Shown: positions 24,878-34,250 of the stretch, in pieces | Numbering within the stretch: the first letter of the stretch is position 1 | How the letters are laid out: each line of letters starts with the position of its first letter | Source of the DNA: Bacteroides ovatus | GTDB lineage: Bacteria; Bacteroidota; Bacteroidia; Bacteroidales; Bacteroidaceae | Length of the DNA stretch: 64,000 bases | Direction: 5' to 3' | Assembly (NCBI RefSeq): GCF_001314995.1 | Contig: NZ_CP012938.1 | Span: forward strand, 6,324,001-6,388,000 | Made by a program: the position numbers and the translations under genes | Notes under the pieces: generated by a model | Databases searched by the model: none | Told to the model about the DNA's origin: nothing | Seen by the model: only the letters and a program-made list of their open reading frames with translations

Positions 24878-26539
24878 CTATGCTGCTTTTTCCTCATGCA
24901 TTTGGCAACAAGTTGCTATATTCCAATTATATCGGGTTATAAATAGTCCCATAAACATATATTTGGCAACTGTAATGAGCCCCTTTCCTTCTTTTATCAG
25001 TTTAGCACACATTTTTTTGATATTAAAGGCTATAGCAAAGAAAGCAAAGTCCATTGTAACCTTGTCTTCTCCCACATGCCGGAATCTTCTGTATGCCATG
25101 TTGTATTTCATTTGTCCAAACACAGCCTCTGGTTCTATACACCTCCTGCCTCTATGCTTGATACCTTCTTCTGAGAGCAACCTTTCCCGTGCCTGCCGTT
25201 TGTATTGATTTAATCGGTGGTTGACTTCTATAATACGGTTCCCCCGAGCTTTAAAACAACTGCCACGCAAAGGGCAACCTTCGCATCTTTTTGCTTTATA
25301 CCGGGCACTTTCGATGATGTATCCGCTCGCTGTCTTGTCACGTTTGGTTCCTATACGGTTCATGTGCTGTCCCATAGGACAAACGTAATAATCCTCTTGG
25401 GCATTGTAATGGAGACTTTCGGCATGGAATGGGTTGGGAGTATAACGAGGACGCTGTTCTTTATGGAAGTAATTATACTTGATGAAGGCTTCTATCCCAT
25501 TCTCCTGCATGAACCGGTAATTTTCTTCCGAACCGTAACCGGAGTCTGCCACACAGATATTCGGTAAACGGTTATAGCGGTACTGGAAAGAGTGGAAAAA
25601 AGGTATGAGGGTCAGTGTATCGGTAGGGTTGGGAAACAGACGGAAGTCTGTGATGAATTGGTTTTCAGTACCTATTTGCAGATTATATCCGGGTTTGGTC
25701 TGCCCGTTCTTCATGGCATCTTCTTTCATGCGCATGAATGTGGCACCAGGATCGGTCTTGGAATAGGAGTTACGTTCTCCAAGGGTATCAAGGTGATTGT
25801 CGTATTCTATCAGCTTGTCACGATACCCTTCAAGTTCCATGACCTGCTTCTTCTTTTTGCGCAGGGCTTTCTTTTCTTCCTTATCCTTTGTTGCAGGCTG
25901 GCGTTCCAGGGCTTCTTTAAGTTCATCCACTATGTCAGAGAGCCTGCAGGGAGTAAACTCCACGGATGTGTCTTTTATAGAGTTCTCCTGTGCAATGGCT
26001 TCATCCACCTGTTCCAAGAGAATACGGATTTTATCCATTAGTCTCGTACGGTTCCGTTCGACTGTCTTGCGCCAGACAAAAGTATATTTGTTGGCTTTGG
26101 ATTCAATCTTGGTGCCGTCGATATACTCCACATCAAGGCTGATGAAACCTTTATCGGCAAGGACAAGAACCAACTGGGTAAATACATTATTTATTTCCTC
26201 CTTTACACGGTTACGAAAACGGTTGATCGTGATAAAATCCGGATGCTCATTACCGGCAAGCCAAATATAATGAATGTCACGAAGGAGGTGCTTCTCTATT
26301 TTACGGCAAGAATAGATATTATTCATGTAGGCGTAGATTATCACCTTAAGCATCATTTTAGGATGATAAGGACAACGGCCCGTTTCCTTATAAAGCTTCT
26401 TGAAACTCTCAAGATTGAGATTGTCAATAACAGCATTCACGATGCGGACCGGGTCGGTCGCAGCTATGTTTTCATCAATTCTTTGTGGAAAAAGAACGGT
26501 TTGGTTGGGAATGTAAGGACGAAAATGTAACTTTGCCAT
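24878..26539 (-). CDS. IS1182-family transposase
   Basis: About 553 aa from the Met at 26537-26539 (MAKLHFRPYIP); a longer frame begins at 26587 but adds only IS-end sequence. N-terminal DUF772-type domain (RCPYHPKMMLKVIIYAYMNNIYSCRKIEKH), DDE catalytic core with YIDGTKIESKANKYTFVW, a coiled insertion rich in Lys and Glu, NICVADSGYGSEENY, then a Cys-rich zinc-like cluster (YVCPMGQHMN, CEGCPLRGSC) and EAVFGQMKYNMAYRRFRH. Complete and without visible frameshift, so the element may still be active. Confidence 0.93.
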   Translation of the reverse strand: MAKLHFRPYIPNQTVLFPQRIDENIAATDPVRIVNAVIDNLNLESFKKLYKETGRCPYHPKMMLKVIIYAYMNNIYSCRKIEKHLLRDIHYIWLAGNEHPDFITINRFRNRVKEEINNVFTQLVLVLADKGFISLDVEYIDGTKIESKANKYTFVWRKTVERNRTRLMDKIRILLEQVDEAIAQENSIKDTSVEFTPCRLSDIVDELKEALERQPATKDKEEKKALRKKKKQVMELEGYRDKLIEYDNHLDTLGERNSYSKTDPGATFMRMKEDAMKNGQTKPGYNLQIGTENQFITDFRLFPNPTDTLTLIPFFHSFQYRYNRLPNICVADSGYGSEENYRFMQENGIEAFIKYNYFHKEQRPRYTPNPFHAESLHYNAQEDYYVCPMGQHMNRIGTKRDKTASGYIIESARYKAKRCEGCPLRGSCFKARGNRIIEVNHRLNQYKRQARERLLSEEGIKHRGRRCIEPEAVFGQMKYNMAYRRFRHVGEDKVTMDFAFFAIAFNIKKMCAKLIKEGKGLITVAKYMFMGLFITRYNWNIATCCQMHEEKAA

Positions 26540-26584
26540 AACGAAAAACTTTATACCTAAAGATACGAAAACTTTGGGTAATAA

Positions 26585-26616
26585 CAAAGCCCGGGCTTGA
26601 GAAAGTCTGGGCTTTG
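26585..26616 (-). terminator. hairpin near the right end of the IS
   Basis: CAAAGCCC (26585-26592) pairs with GGGCTTTG (26609-26616). It sits between the right inverted repeat and the transposase start, where it would limit impinging transcription or translation. Confidence 0.55.
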
Positions 26617-26657
26617 CGCATAAAAAAAGGCTGTGTCAGCGTTTTGACACAACCTCC

Positions 26658-27293
26658 TGCTTTGCAGAGGTCGGCACAGGTTTATATGATGCAGATCGCT
26701 ATATTAAGTTTCTTAAAAAAGAGTATCTTGGTTCGGAATATTCTTATTGGAAATATTTTAAGGAGGTTATTTTTCCTATATTTTTCCATCCCAAACGGAC
26801 TGTAAGAGATATTTGGCATTCACTTAATAGACGTTTTGTTGATATGTATTCCTATAACCAAAATCCCCATGACGAACTGCAAGTGGATAAAGATGCTGAG
26901 AGGCGTTGTGCTGATTGGTGCTCTCAATTTGGTTTGAAAGATACTTTAACTGATGAAATCACTGATACTCTTGCTGATAAATTCAAGCAAACGAGTAAAA
27001 TTCTAGAAGGTATGATAGATTTTTGTATTTCTCAAGGGTTACGTCCTATATTGGTATGTACTCCTATTAGTCACCATATGAATTTACGTCTTAGTGATCG
27101 ATTTTTGGATAAAGTTCTTTTTTCTAATATTCGTAATGCCAATAAAGCTAATATTCCATTCCTAGACTATACCCGTGATGCTAGATTTCAAGATATTAAG
27201 TATTATTTTAATGCTGATATGATGAATGTTATAGGACGTAGGAAGTTTACAAAAATTTTGGTAGAAGATGTGAGAAAGCTGCGAAATGACTAA
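26658..27293 (+). pseudogene. 3' part of the IS-interrupted SGNH/DltD-like gene
   Basis: The frame from GCAGAGGTC (26664) reads AEVGTGLYDADRYIKFLKKEYLG and continues to the stop at 27291-27293, in the same phase as the upstream fragment. It contains a helical middle and an SGNH-like final block (IPFLDYTRDARFQDIKYYFNADMMNVIGRRKFTKIL), where the usual Asp/His pair appears degenerate (Asn-Ala-Asp...Asn-Val-Ile-Gly). The internal ATG at 26844 could give a 149-residue fragment. Such proteins in capsule loci are thought to add acyl groups; here the function is lost unless the fragments complement. Confidence 0.8.
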
Positions 27294-27337
27294 ATTAATT
27301 ATATAAAATTTCATATTTCTGAAAAAGAAGTATTATT

Positions 27338-28465
27338 ATGAAGATAGGAATCTTGACATTTCATTATGCTCATAACTATGGGGCTATGTTACAAGCTTAC
27401 GCACTTAGTACGTGGTTGAATAATAATGGATACGATGCTGTAATTATTGATTATCGATTACCTTTTATTTATGACAATCATCGAAAGTTTACATTTAGGC
27501 AGTTTGTAAAATATTATAGATCTAATAATAATTTGTTGTTTTCATTTTTGAAAGCTGCGAAGAATTATCGTACTCATAGAAATTTTTGTCGAATGGTCAA
27601 ATGGACTCGTTTTGAAGACTTTTTAAATAATATACTGAGGAAAACAGATTATATTGAATCTATAGAACAGATTAATCAGCTGGGCTTGGACACAATTATT
27701 TGTGGTAGTGATCAAATATGGAATGAAAAGTTAACGGGAGGGTATATCCCTTTATATTTTGCCGAGGGTATTAAAAAGAGTATTAATAGAATTTCATATG
27801 CAGCTAGTACTGGAGATAATAGTGTAGAAAGCGACAAAGTTCATTGTTTTTGTAGTTTGTTGACTAATTTCGATCATATATCAGTTCGAGAAAAGGGGTT
27901 ATCTGATTTTATGAATTTGAAGGGGGTAACTAACCAGTTAGTCCTTGATCCTATTTTTTTATTGGAAGATGTTCAATGGAAAAAAATAGAAAGGCTTCCG
28001 ATAGAATCAGATTATGTAATGACTTATTCTTTTGGTGAGACTCCTCACTTTTTTGAAAAGGCACAGGATATATCTCGGCGTTTGAATAAGAAAATGATAT
28101 GTTTCTTATTCTCTCCTCATAAAAATATACCAAAATCGGCAATACAGTACTATAGTGGCGGTCCGCAAGAATTTCTAGGTTATTTCAGTAAAGCTTCTTT
28201 TGTTATTACTAATTCTTTTCATGGTACTGCTTTTTCGATATTATATAAAAAACAATTTATTTGTATTCCTCCTCAACGAGGACGTGAGCGGACTGATTCT
28301 ATATTAAGCTTATTAGGATTATGTGGAAGAATCATTGAAGATTATCAAGCTATAGGTGAATTGCGCCCTATAGACTATAAACAAGTTTATAGCACACTGG
28401 AACTGCTCCGTAATCAATCAAAATCTTACTTGGAAAAATCATTGCAGTTAGGAGGGAATAAGTGA
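27338..28465 (+). CDS. polysaccharide pyruvyl transferase family protein
   Basis: 375 aa; N-terminus KIGILTFHYAHNYGAMLQAYAL is the hallmark of this family, which moves a pyruvyl ketal from phosphoenolpyruvate to a capsule sugar. Further matches: DTIICGSDQIWNEKLTGG, ISYAASTGDNSVE, ISVREKGLSDFM, VLDPIFLLE, and the C-terminal FVITNSFHGTAFSILY. Commonly partnered with an F420 hydrogenase beta-like protein, as encoded at 22414. The 44-nt gap after the broken SGNH gene contains no promoter I recognise. Pyruvylation is the likely role; a different keto-acid substituent is possible. Confidence 0.88.
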   Translation: MKIGILTFHYAHNYGAMLQAYALSTWLNNNGYDAVIIDYRLPFIYDNHRKFTFRQFVKYYRSNNNLLFSFLKAAKNYRTHRNFCRMVKWTRFEDFLNNILRKTDYIESIEQINQLGLDTIICGSDQIWNEKLTGGYIPLYFAEGIKKSINRISYAASTGDNSVESDKVHCFCSLLTNFDHISVREKGLSDFMNLKGVTNQLVLDPIFLLEDVQWKKIERLPIESDYVMTYSFGETPHFFEKAQDISRRLNKKMICFLFSPHKNIPKSAIQYYSGGPQEFLGYFSKASFVITNSFHGTAFSILYKKQFICIPPQRGRERTDSILSLLGLCGRIIEDYQAIGELRPIDYKQVYSTLELLRNQSKSYLEKSLQLGGNK

Positions 28466-28570
28466 TTGTTTATGATTGAAAGAATGATGAAAATGTTTTG
28501 CAAATAATTTATGTTGTTAAATGTCTGTTTTGTGATCAATGTGTTTTTTGATAAAAAATGATTTTATCCT

Positions 28571-29713
28571 ATGAATGTACTTTTTGTTGAAGAATCGTTG
28601 GATCCCTCGTTAGGAGGAATAGAACGAGTTACTTATTGCTTGTCTAAATATCTTACGAAAAGGGGTATTGGTTGTTATTTTATTTATTATCAAAATGATT
28701 ATCCTAAAATCGAAAAGCAATATAAGCTGAAAGTAGATTTAAAACGGCAGGGTTGCAAAGAATTTAAAATCGAGGTTCTTTCTTTTGTTGAAAAGAATGA
28801 GATTGACGTAGTTATTAATCAAGATCAGTATCATTGGCGTTTAGAAATGATATATAGGGAATTGATAAATATTGGTAGTTGTAAAATTATTAATTGTTTT
28901 CATTTATCTCCTGACTATTTTAAATATAACAAACTGACCATAAAAGGAAAACTGAAAAATGTTGTTTATAAGCTTTTTACAGGTTATACGCCTGATGTTT
29001 ATGTGAGGAAAAAAAATTACGAATTATGCGATCGTTTTGTGCTTTTATCCCAAAACTTCATGAACGATTTTATAAATCTTTATGGAGTGACTGATACTCA
29101 TAAATTGATTTCTATTTCTAATCCTCTATCCTTTGATGAGAGTTTGGATATAAATGTTATTTCACAGAAAAAAAAGCAGGTTTTAATTATTTCTAGGTTG
29201 CAAGAAAGTCATAAAAATATTTGTTCTGCATTGCGTATATGGAAACGTATTGAGGATTATCAAATATTTGATTGGAAGTTAGTATTGGCTGGTTACGGGA
29301 GAGATGAGAAGTTGATTTTGGATTATATGAGCCAGCTTGAGTTGAAAAATGTTTGTTATGTAGGGAGGAGTAAGAATCCTCAAAAGTTATATCAAGAGTC
29401 GAAGATATTTATGATGACTTCTAATTTTGAAGGATTTGGAATGACCTTGACCGAAGCCTTACAAAATGCTTGTGTTCCTTTTGTTTTTAATACTTTTAGT
29501 TCTTTGCACGATATCATAGAGAGTGATTATAACGGTTTTATTATTCCGGCAAAAGACGAAATTTTATATGCAACAAAGATGATTGAATTTATGCAAGGGA
29601 AAAATCAAGATAAATACGCAGTTCAAGCTTTAGAGAGTAGTCGAAAATTTAGTATTGAAAATATAGGTTTGCAATGGATACATCTATTGAATGAACTTGT
29701 TGGATATAAGTAG
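28571..29713 (+). CDS. glycosyltransferase, GT4 family
   Basis: 380 aa, GT-B fold. The N-terminal Gly loop is SLGGIERVTYCLSKYL; the C-terminal nucleotide-sugar domain has KQVLIISRLQESHKNI, WKLVLAGYGRDEKLI, NVCYVGRSKNPQKLY and the E-x7-E type motif SNFEGFGMTLTEALQNA. Retaining cytosolic enzyme that extends the lipid-linked repeat unit; donor and linkage unknown. A 105-bp gap separates it from the pyruvyl transferase gene. Confidence 0.9.
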   Translation: MNVLFVEESLDPSLGGIERVTYCLSKYLTKRGIGCYFIYYQNDYPKIEKQYKLKVDLKRQGCKEFKIEVLSFVEKNEIDVVINQDQYHWRLEMIYRELINIGSCKIINCFHLSPDYFKYNKLTIKGKLKNVVYKLFTGYTPDVYVRKKNYELCDRFVLLSQNFMNDFINLYGVTDTHKLISISNPLSFDESLDINVISQKKKQVLIISRLQESHKNICSALRIWKRIEDYQIFDWKLVLAGYGRDEKLILDYMSQLELKNVCYVGRSKNPQKLYQESKIFMMTSNFEGFGMTLTEALQNACVPFVFNTFSSLHDIIESDYNGFIIPAKDEILYATKMIEFMQGKNQDKYAVQALESSRKFSIENIGLQWIHLLNELVGYK

Positions 29714-29747
29714 AGATTTAAAGTTAAATGAAATTGAATGATAAATA

Positions 29748-30926
29748 ATGAAACATCTTCTTCTAACAACAGATGACTATTATCCAAGAACTGGGGGAGT
29801 GCCAGCTGTAAGTCGATATCTTTGTGAAGGATTAGCACAAAAAGGGTATAAAGTAACAGTGGTAACTATTAAATATGGTTCATTACTTGCTAGAGAATCT
29901 TTTAATGGCGTTGATATTGTGAGATTTGAAATACATACTACTAGACTGAAATTTATATCAGGGGAAATTACAGAGTTTAAAAATTATATTCAACAGGCTA
30001 ATGTAGATATACTTGTAAATGAATGTCCGGAGGCATTGACCTCTCGATGTCTATATCCTATTTTAGTAGATTTGAAAGATGTTATTAAAATACTGCACGT
30101 TCATGGTTTTGGTGGCCTTTTTCAATATCCATTAAAATTTGAAAGAAACAAATTATTAGATTCTTTAGGCAGGATATTGAAAGCTTTTAAATATCGCTTA
30201 TTTTATTTTGTCTATTTGAGAAAATATCTGTCTTTATATGATTTATGTCTTTGTCTATCAGAAGTTGATAGTAGTAAAAAGACTTTGGAAAAATATGCTA
30301 AAAGGGTAAAAATCTTAAGGAATGCAGCGGATGATGTTTTTTTTAGGAATTTCAACCGTGAGAATCCGCTTTTTAAATATGTCCAGCTAGCTAATAAACG
30401 TTATTGTCTGAGCATTGCAAATTATTTTCCTTATAAAAATCAAAAAGGAATTTTACTAGAATTCTATAAATCTGTAAATGATGATATCTCAATTATATTT
30501 ATAGGGAAGGGGTCTTTAGAATATCTCACAGAATTAATAGCTTATAATTTAGAATTAGAAAAGATTTATGGTAAAAAAGATGTGTTCTTTTTATCTGAAG
30601 TTGCTCGAGAAGATATTCCGGATATATTGTCAAATGCAACTTTATATTTGGTAGGAAGTCTTTTTGAAGAATTTTCTATTTCGATTATTGAGGCAATGGC
30701 AAAAGGAGTTCCATTTGTGAGTACCAATGTTGGAAATACAAGATTGTTGCCAGGAGGCATTATTGTTGAATCAATATCTCAGATGCATAAAAGTATAGAT
30801 CTTTTATTAAATAATACTGAACTATATAAAGAATACTCACGTCAAGGTAGAGCTTATGCTATGCAAAATTGTCGAACGGAATATGCTGTGGATCAATTGG
30901 AAAAATATATTCAAGATTTAATGTAA
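29748..30926 (+). CDS. glycosyltransferase, GT4 family
   Basis: 392 aa, GT-B fold. N-terminal acceptor-side loop YYPRTGGVPAVSRYLCEGL; C-terminal donor domain with KRYCLSIANYFPYKNQKG, ISIIFIGKGSLEYL and the motif GSLFEEFSISIIEAMAKGVPFV, then GNTRLLPGG. Retaining transferase for the repeat unit. It ends one base before the mutase-like gene, so the two are tightly coupled. Confidence 0.9.
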   Translation: MKHLLLTTDDYYPRTGGVPAVSRYLCEGLAQKGYKVTVVTIKYGSLLARESFNGVDIVRFEIHTTRLKFISGEITEFKNYIQQANVDILVNECPEALTSRCLYPILVDLKDVIKILHVHGFGGLFQYPLKFERNKLLDSLGRILKAFKYRLFYFVYLRKYLSLYDLCLCLSEVDSSKKTLEKYAKRVKILRNAADDVFFRNFNRENPLFKYVQLANKRYCLSIANYFPYKNQKGILLEFYKSVNDDISIIFIGKGSLEYLTELIAYNLELEKIYGKKDVFFLSEVAREDIPDILSNATLYLVGSLFEEFSISIIEAMAKGVPFVSTNVGNTRLLPGGIIVESISQMHKSIDLLLNNTELYKEYSRQGRAYAMQNCRTEYAVDQLEKYIQDLM

Positions 30927-30927
30927 G

Positions 30928-32181
30928 ATGAAAAAAATTGTAGTTATTGGGGCTGGAGTCTCGGGTTTATCTATTGCACGTCTATTAGTTGATGGTGGAA
31001 ACAAAGTAACTGTTATTGAAAAAGAGGATAAACCTGGTGGTTTGATCAAGTGTGATAATATAAATGGATGTTTGTATCATAAAGTGGGGGGACATGTATT
31101 TAATACCAAGCGGAAAGATGTATTGGAATGGTTTGAGAGTATCTTTGATAAAGAAAAGGATTTCTCAAAAGCAGATCGGAATTCCGTTGTTTCTATGCCG
31201 GATCGTAGATTAATTAATTATCCAGTAGAAAATCATGCTTATCAATTTACACCAGTTTTGTTAGACGAATTTATCGATAATTTGCAGGGGATGATTAAAA
31301 ATGGGGATACAAAAGGTGAACCTACCAATTTTGCAGAATTTTTATATTTTCGTTTTGGAGCAATGCTTTATAGAGAGTATTTTCAACCCTATAATGAGAA
31401 AATATGGAAAAGAGACTTAACAACGGTTCCTTTGTCTTGGTTGGAAGGTAAACTCCCCATGCCAACTTTAAAAGAAATATTATATAATAATTTTATTCAT
31501 TTAGAAGAGAAGAATTTTGTCCATAGTACTTTTTTCTATCCTCGATATGGCGGATCCCAATTTTTGGCTAATAAGTTGGCGGAAGAATTGGATATACGAT
31601 ATAATACACAAGTGGTTAGTCTAGAGAAAAGAAATGAATGTTGGTTGGTTAATAATGATTGTTTTGATCAGGTCATATTTTGTGGTAATATAAAAGATTT
31701 ACCTGTACTTCTTAATAATGTAGTGGATATTTCAAGTTTTGAATCTATGATTGAGAAGTTGGAATATCATGGGACAACATCAGTTTTCTGTGAAATAGAG
31801 AAAAATCCATATAGCTGGATTTATTTACCATCAAGAGAGTATCAGGCACATCGTATTATATGTACAGGAAACTTTTCAGAAGCAAATAATACACCTGGGG
31901 TATTGACTGGTGTTGTAGAATTTACAGATCATATTTCTAAGGAAGATATTTTAAAAAATCTAGAAAAAATTCCTTTTTCTCCACGGTATCTTACTCATAC
32001 TTATACAAAATATACTTATCCTATTCAAGATACTTTAACCAGAGAGATGATACTAAACTTGAAGAATATTTTAGAGAAGCAAGGACTTTATTTGTTAGGG
32101 CGATTTGCTGAATGGGAATATTATAATATGGATGCTGCAATGGGGGCGGCAATAGATATGTTTAATTCAAAATTGAAATAA
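30928..32181 (+). CDS. UDP-galactopyranose-mutase-like flavoprotein
   Basis: 417 aa. FAD-binding Rossmann start KKIVVIGAGVSGLSIARLL with E at the end of beta-2 (VIEKEDKPGGLI); the active-site loop GGHVFNT corresponds to GPHIFHT of UDP-galactopyranose mutase; INYPVENHAYQF, KIWKRDLTTVPLSWL and YPRYGGSQFLANKLAEEL follow the mutase/amine-oxidase pattern, and the C-terminus has the FAD contact YLLGRFAEWEYYNMDAAMGAA. Likely makes a furanose donor (UDP-Galf-like) for the capsule; the substrate may differ, since several signature residues vary from bona fide Glf. Confidence 0.75.
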   Translation: MKKIVVIGAGVSGLSIARLLVDGGNKVTVIEKEDKPGGLIKCDNINGCLYHKVGGHVFNTKRKDVLEWFESIFDKEKDFSKADRNSVVSMPDRRLINYPVENHAYQFTPVLLDEFIDNLQGMIKNGDTKGEPTNFAEFLYFRFGAMLYREYFQPYNEKIWKRDLTTVPLSWLEGKLPMPTLKEILYNNFIHLEEKNFVHSTFFYPRYGGSQFLANKLAEELDIRYNTQVVSLEKRNECWLVNNDCFDQVIFCGNIKDLPVLLNNVVDISSFESMIEKLEYHGTTSVFCEIEKNPYSWIYLPSREYQAHRIICTGNFSEANNTPGVLTGVVEFTDHISKEDILKNLEKIPFSPRYLTHTYTKYTYPIQDTLTREMILNLKNILEKQGLYLLGRFAEWEYYNMDAAMGAAIDMFNSKLK

Positions 32182-32182
32182 T

Positions 32183-33043
32183 ATGATAGTTGTATATTCA
32201 AATGCGGGATTGGCAAATAGAATGTTTCATTATGCTTTATATAAAGCATTAGAAGTAAAAGGTATTGATGTCTATTTTGATGAAAAGAGCTATGTACCTG
32301 AATGGTCTTTTGAAACAACGACTTTGATGGATGTTTTTCCAAATATTCAATATCGTGAGTCTTTGCAATTTAAAAGAGCTTCTAAAAAAACGTTTTTAGA
32401 TAAGATTGTAATACACTGTTCTAATTTATTTGGGGGGAGATATTATGTAAACTATCGATTTAAATATGATGATAAACTCTTTACTAAGTTAGAAACAAAT
32501 CAAGATTTGTGTTTAATAGGTTTGTGGCAATCGGAAAAATATTTTATGGATGTGCGACAAGAAATACAAAAATGTTTTCAATATAGAAGTTTTGTGGATG
32601 ATAAGAATGTGAAAACTGCTCAACAAATGCTGTCTGAAAATTCTGTCGCTATTCATGTGCGGAAAGGAGCAGATTATCAACAAAATAGAATATGGAAAAA
32701 TACTTGTACGATAGATTATTATAGATTGGCTATAGACTATATACGTATGCATGTTCAAAATCCAGTTTTTTATGTGTTTACTGATAATAAAGACTGGGTA
32801 ATTGAGAATTTTACTGATTTAGACTATACATTATGTGATTGGAATCCAACTTCTGGAAAACAAAATTATTTAGATATGCAATTGATGTCTTGCGCAAAAC
32901 ATAATGTTATAGCTAATAGTACGTATAGTTGGTGGGGAGCATGGCTAAATGAAAATTCAGATAAAATAGTAATAGCACCCAAACGTTGGTTTAATAAAAT
33001 AGTAACACCGGATATTTTGCCAGAACAATGGATTAAGATATGA
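32183..33043 (+). CDS. GT11 alpha-1,2-fucosyltransferase-like protein
   Basis: 286 aa. The GT11 motifs are NAGLANRMFHYALYKAL at the N-terminus, the GDP-sugar site VAIHVRKGADYQ (a variant of HxRRGD), PVFYVFTDNKDWV, and the C-terminal ANSTYSWWGAWLN. GT11 enzymes are inverting alpha-1,2-fucosyl- or L-galactosyltransferases. No GDP-fucose synthesis genes (gmd, fcl, fkp) are found within the window, so the donor would come from elsewhere. Start is 1 nt after the mutase-like stop. Confidence 0.88.
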   Translation: MIVVYSNAGLANRMFHYALYKALEVKGIDVYFDEKSYVPEWSFETTTLMDVFPNIQYRESLQFKRASKKTFLDKIVIHCSNLFGGRYYVNYRFKYDDKLFTKLETNQDLCLIGLWQSEKYFMDVRQEIQKCFQYRSFVDDKNVKTAQQMLSENSVAIHVRKGADYQQNRIWKNTCTIDYYRLAIDYIRMHVQNPVFYVFTDNKDWVIENFTDLDYTLCDWNPTSGKQNYLDMQLMSCAKHNVIANSTYSWWGAWLNENSDKIVIAPKRWFNKIVTPDILPEQWIKI

Positions 33044-33068
33044 TAAGTATAGAATGTAATATCATTTT

Positions 33069-34250
33069 ATGAGAATAAATTTTGTTTCTTTCAGTCAATG
33101 GCTGATATTATGTGGTATAGTATGTGGAAAATATGGAGAGGTTATAATGCTGATTCTCTTTTTTTTCTTATTACTAACGTTCAAAAAGGGGCAAATATAC
33201 AATTGTAAGGGAATTATTGTTTTTTTCTTTCTTTTGGGTTCATATACAATACCTCTATTATTATTCAATGGATATTCTCTAGCAAAGTTTATTCAACAGT
33301 ATACTCTTCTTTTTTTCTGTGTGTTTATATATCGACAATTTTTTATATTGAATCGCACCAATTTAGATGCTTTATGGAATAAATATATACGTATCTCTTA
33401 CTATGTCTCTGTCTTGGGAATCATTCAATTCATTATATGTTTGTTTATTGGTATAGATATATTTCCGAATGCATTTGTTCCAGATGGGAGAGTTATGCGT
33501 ATTCATTCGATTTTTCAAGAGGCAGGGAATTTGGGGACATTCTTAATACCAGCAGTGGCGTATATTGTTTTTTCTCGGAATTTTTTTTTGACTCATATTC
33601 GTCTCTCTCTTATTGTATTAGTCGTTGAGTTATTAACATTTACAACTATTGCTTATACTGCTTTTCTCTTGATATTTGTAACTTGGTGTTATACATCTTT
33701 TAAATCTATACGTTATTTACTTATGGGTATAGTTGTTTTTGTGTTTTATTCGTTTATAACTTCTACACAGGTGTTGTCGGATAATGGAAATGATCTATTT
33801 TTAGTAATGAAAACAAAATTTATTCAAACGATTCCAAAAGCTGATAATTTTTCTCCTAATGATTTTGAAATGCTAAATTTAAGCTCTTATTCTATTTTAT
33901 CTAATTTGTGGGTTGCTTCTCAAGCACCTATGCGGATGACAGGTACGGGATTGGGCAGTCATGAACTAAATTATGAACGTGTATATCAATCAGACGATCC
34001 AAAGTATGGTTCTAATAAAACTGATGCTTATTCTTTGTTGATTAGAATTTATTCAGAATTTGGCTACTTAGGACTATTCTTGTTTTTTGTTTTTCTCATT
34101 AAATTTTATAACCCTGCAAATGTAATGAGTAAATGTATGATCTTTCTTTTTATAAGTATGGGAGTTAGAGGGGGGCATTATACTTTATATGGAGTTGTTT
34201 TCTTTTCTTTTTTCTATTACTATTTACATAAAAAATTACAGCTGAAATGA
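33069..34250 (+). CDS. polysaccharide polymerase (Wzy-like)
   Basis: 393 aa integral membrane protein with about 10-11 hydrophobic segments and a large periplasmic loop (about 245-305, FIQTIPKADNFSPNDFEMLNLSS through KYGSNKTDAYSLL). Topology and a place in the middle of a Wzx/Wzz locus identify it as the O-antigen/capsule polymerase; primary sequence of this family is poorly conserved. RIHSIFQEAGNLGTFLIPA is the conserved-looking patch. Its last 4 nt overlap the acyltransferase start (ATGA). Confidence 0.85.
   Translation: MRINFVSFSQWLILCGIVCGKYGEVIMLILFFFLLLTFKKGQIYNCKGIIVFFFLLGSYTIPLLLFNGYSLAKFIQQYTLLFFCVFIYRQFFILNRTNLDALWNKYIRISYYVSVLGIIQFIICLFIGIDIFPNAFVPDGRVMRIHSIFQEAGNLGTFLIPAVAYIVFSRNFFLTHIRLSLIVLVVELLTFTTIAYTAFLLIFVTWCYTSFKSIRYLLMGIVVFVFYSFITSTQVLSDNGNDLFLVMKTKFIQTIPKADNFSPNDFEMLNLSSYSILSNLWVASQAPMRMTGTGLGSHELNYERVYQSDDPKYGSNKTDAYSLLIRIYSEFGYLGLFLFFVFLIKFYNPANVMSKCMIFLFISMGVRGGHYTLYGVVFFSFFYYYLHKKLQLK

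Larger units (their letters stand above)
24811..26657 (-). mobile_element. IS1182-type insertion sequence with perfect 18-bp inverted repeats
   Basis: GGAGGTTGTGTCAAAACG at 24811-24828 is exactly matched by its reverse complement at 26640-26657 (18/18). The element is 1847 bp long with one transposase gene on the minus strand. No target duplication abuts the repeats; GCTTT occurs at 24799-24803 and 26659-26663, and removing everything between would restore a continuous host frame, so it may be a remnant of the target site. A hairpin at 26585-26616 near the right end could block outside transcription into the transposase. Confidence 0.9.

Noticed and set aside
25217..26530. Long plus-strand ORFs within the IS (116-157 codons)
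   Set aside because: They are antisense to the transposase; codon shadows of a conserved gene, without start signals.
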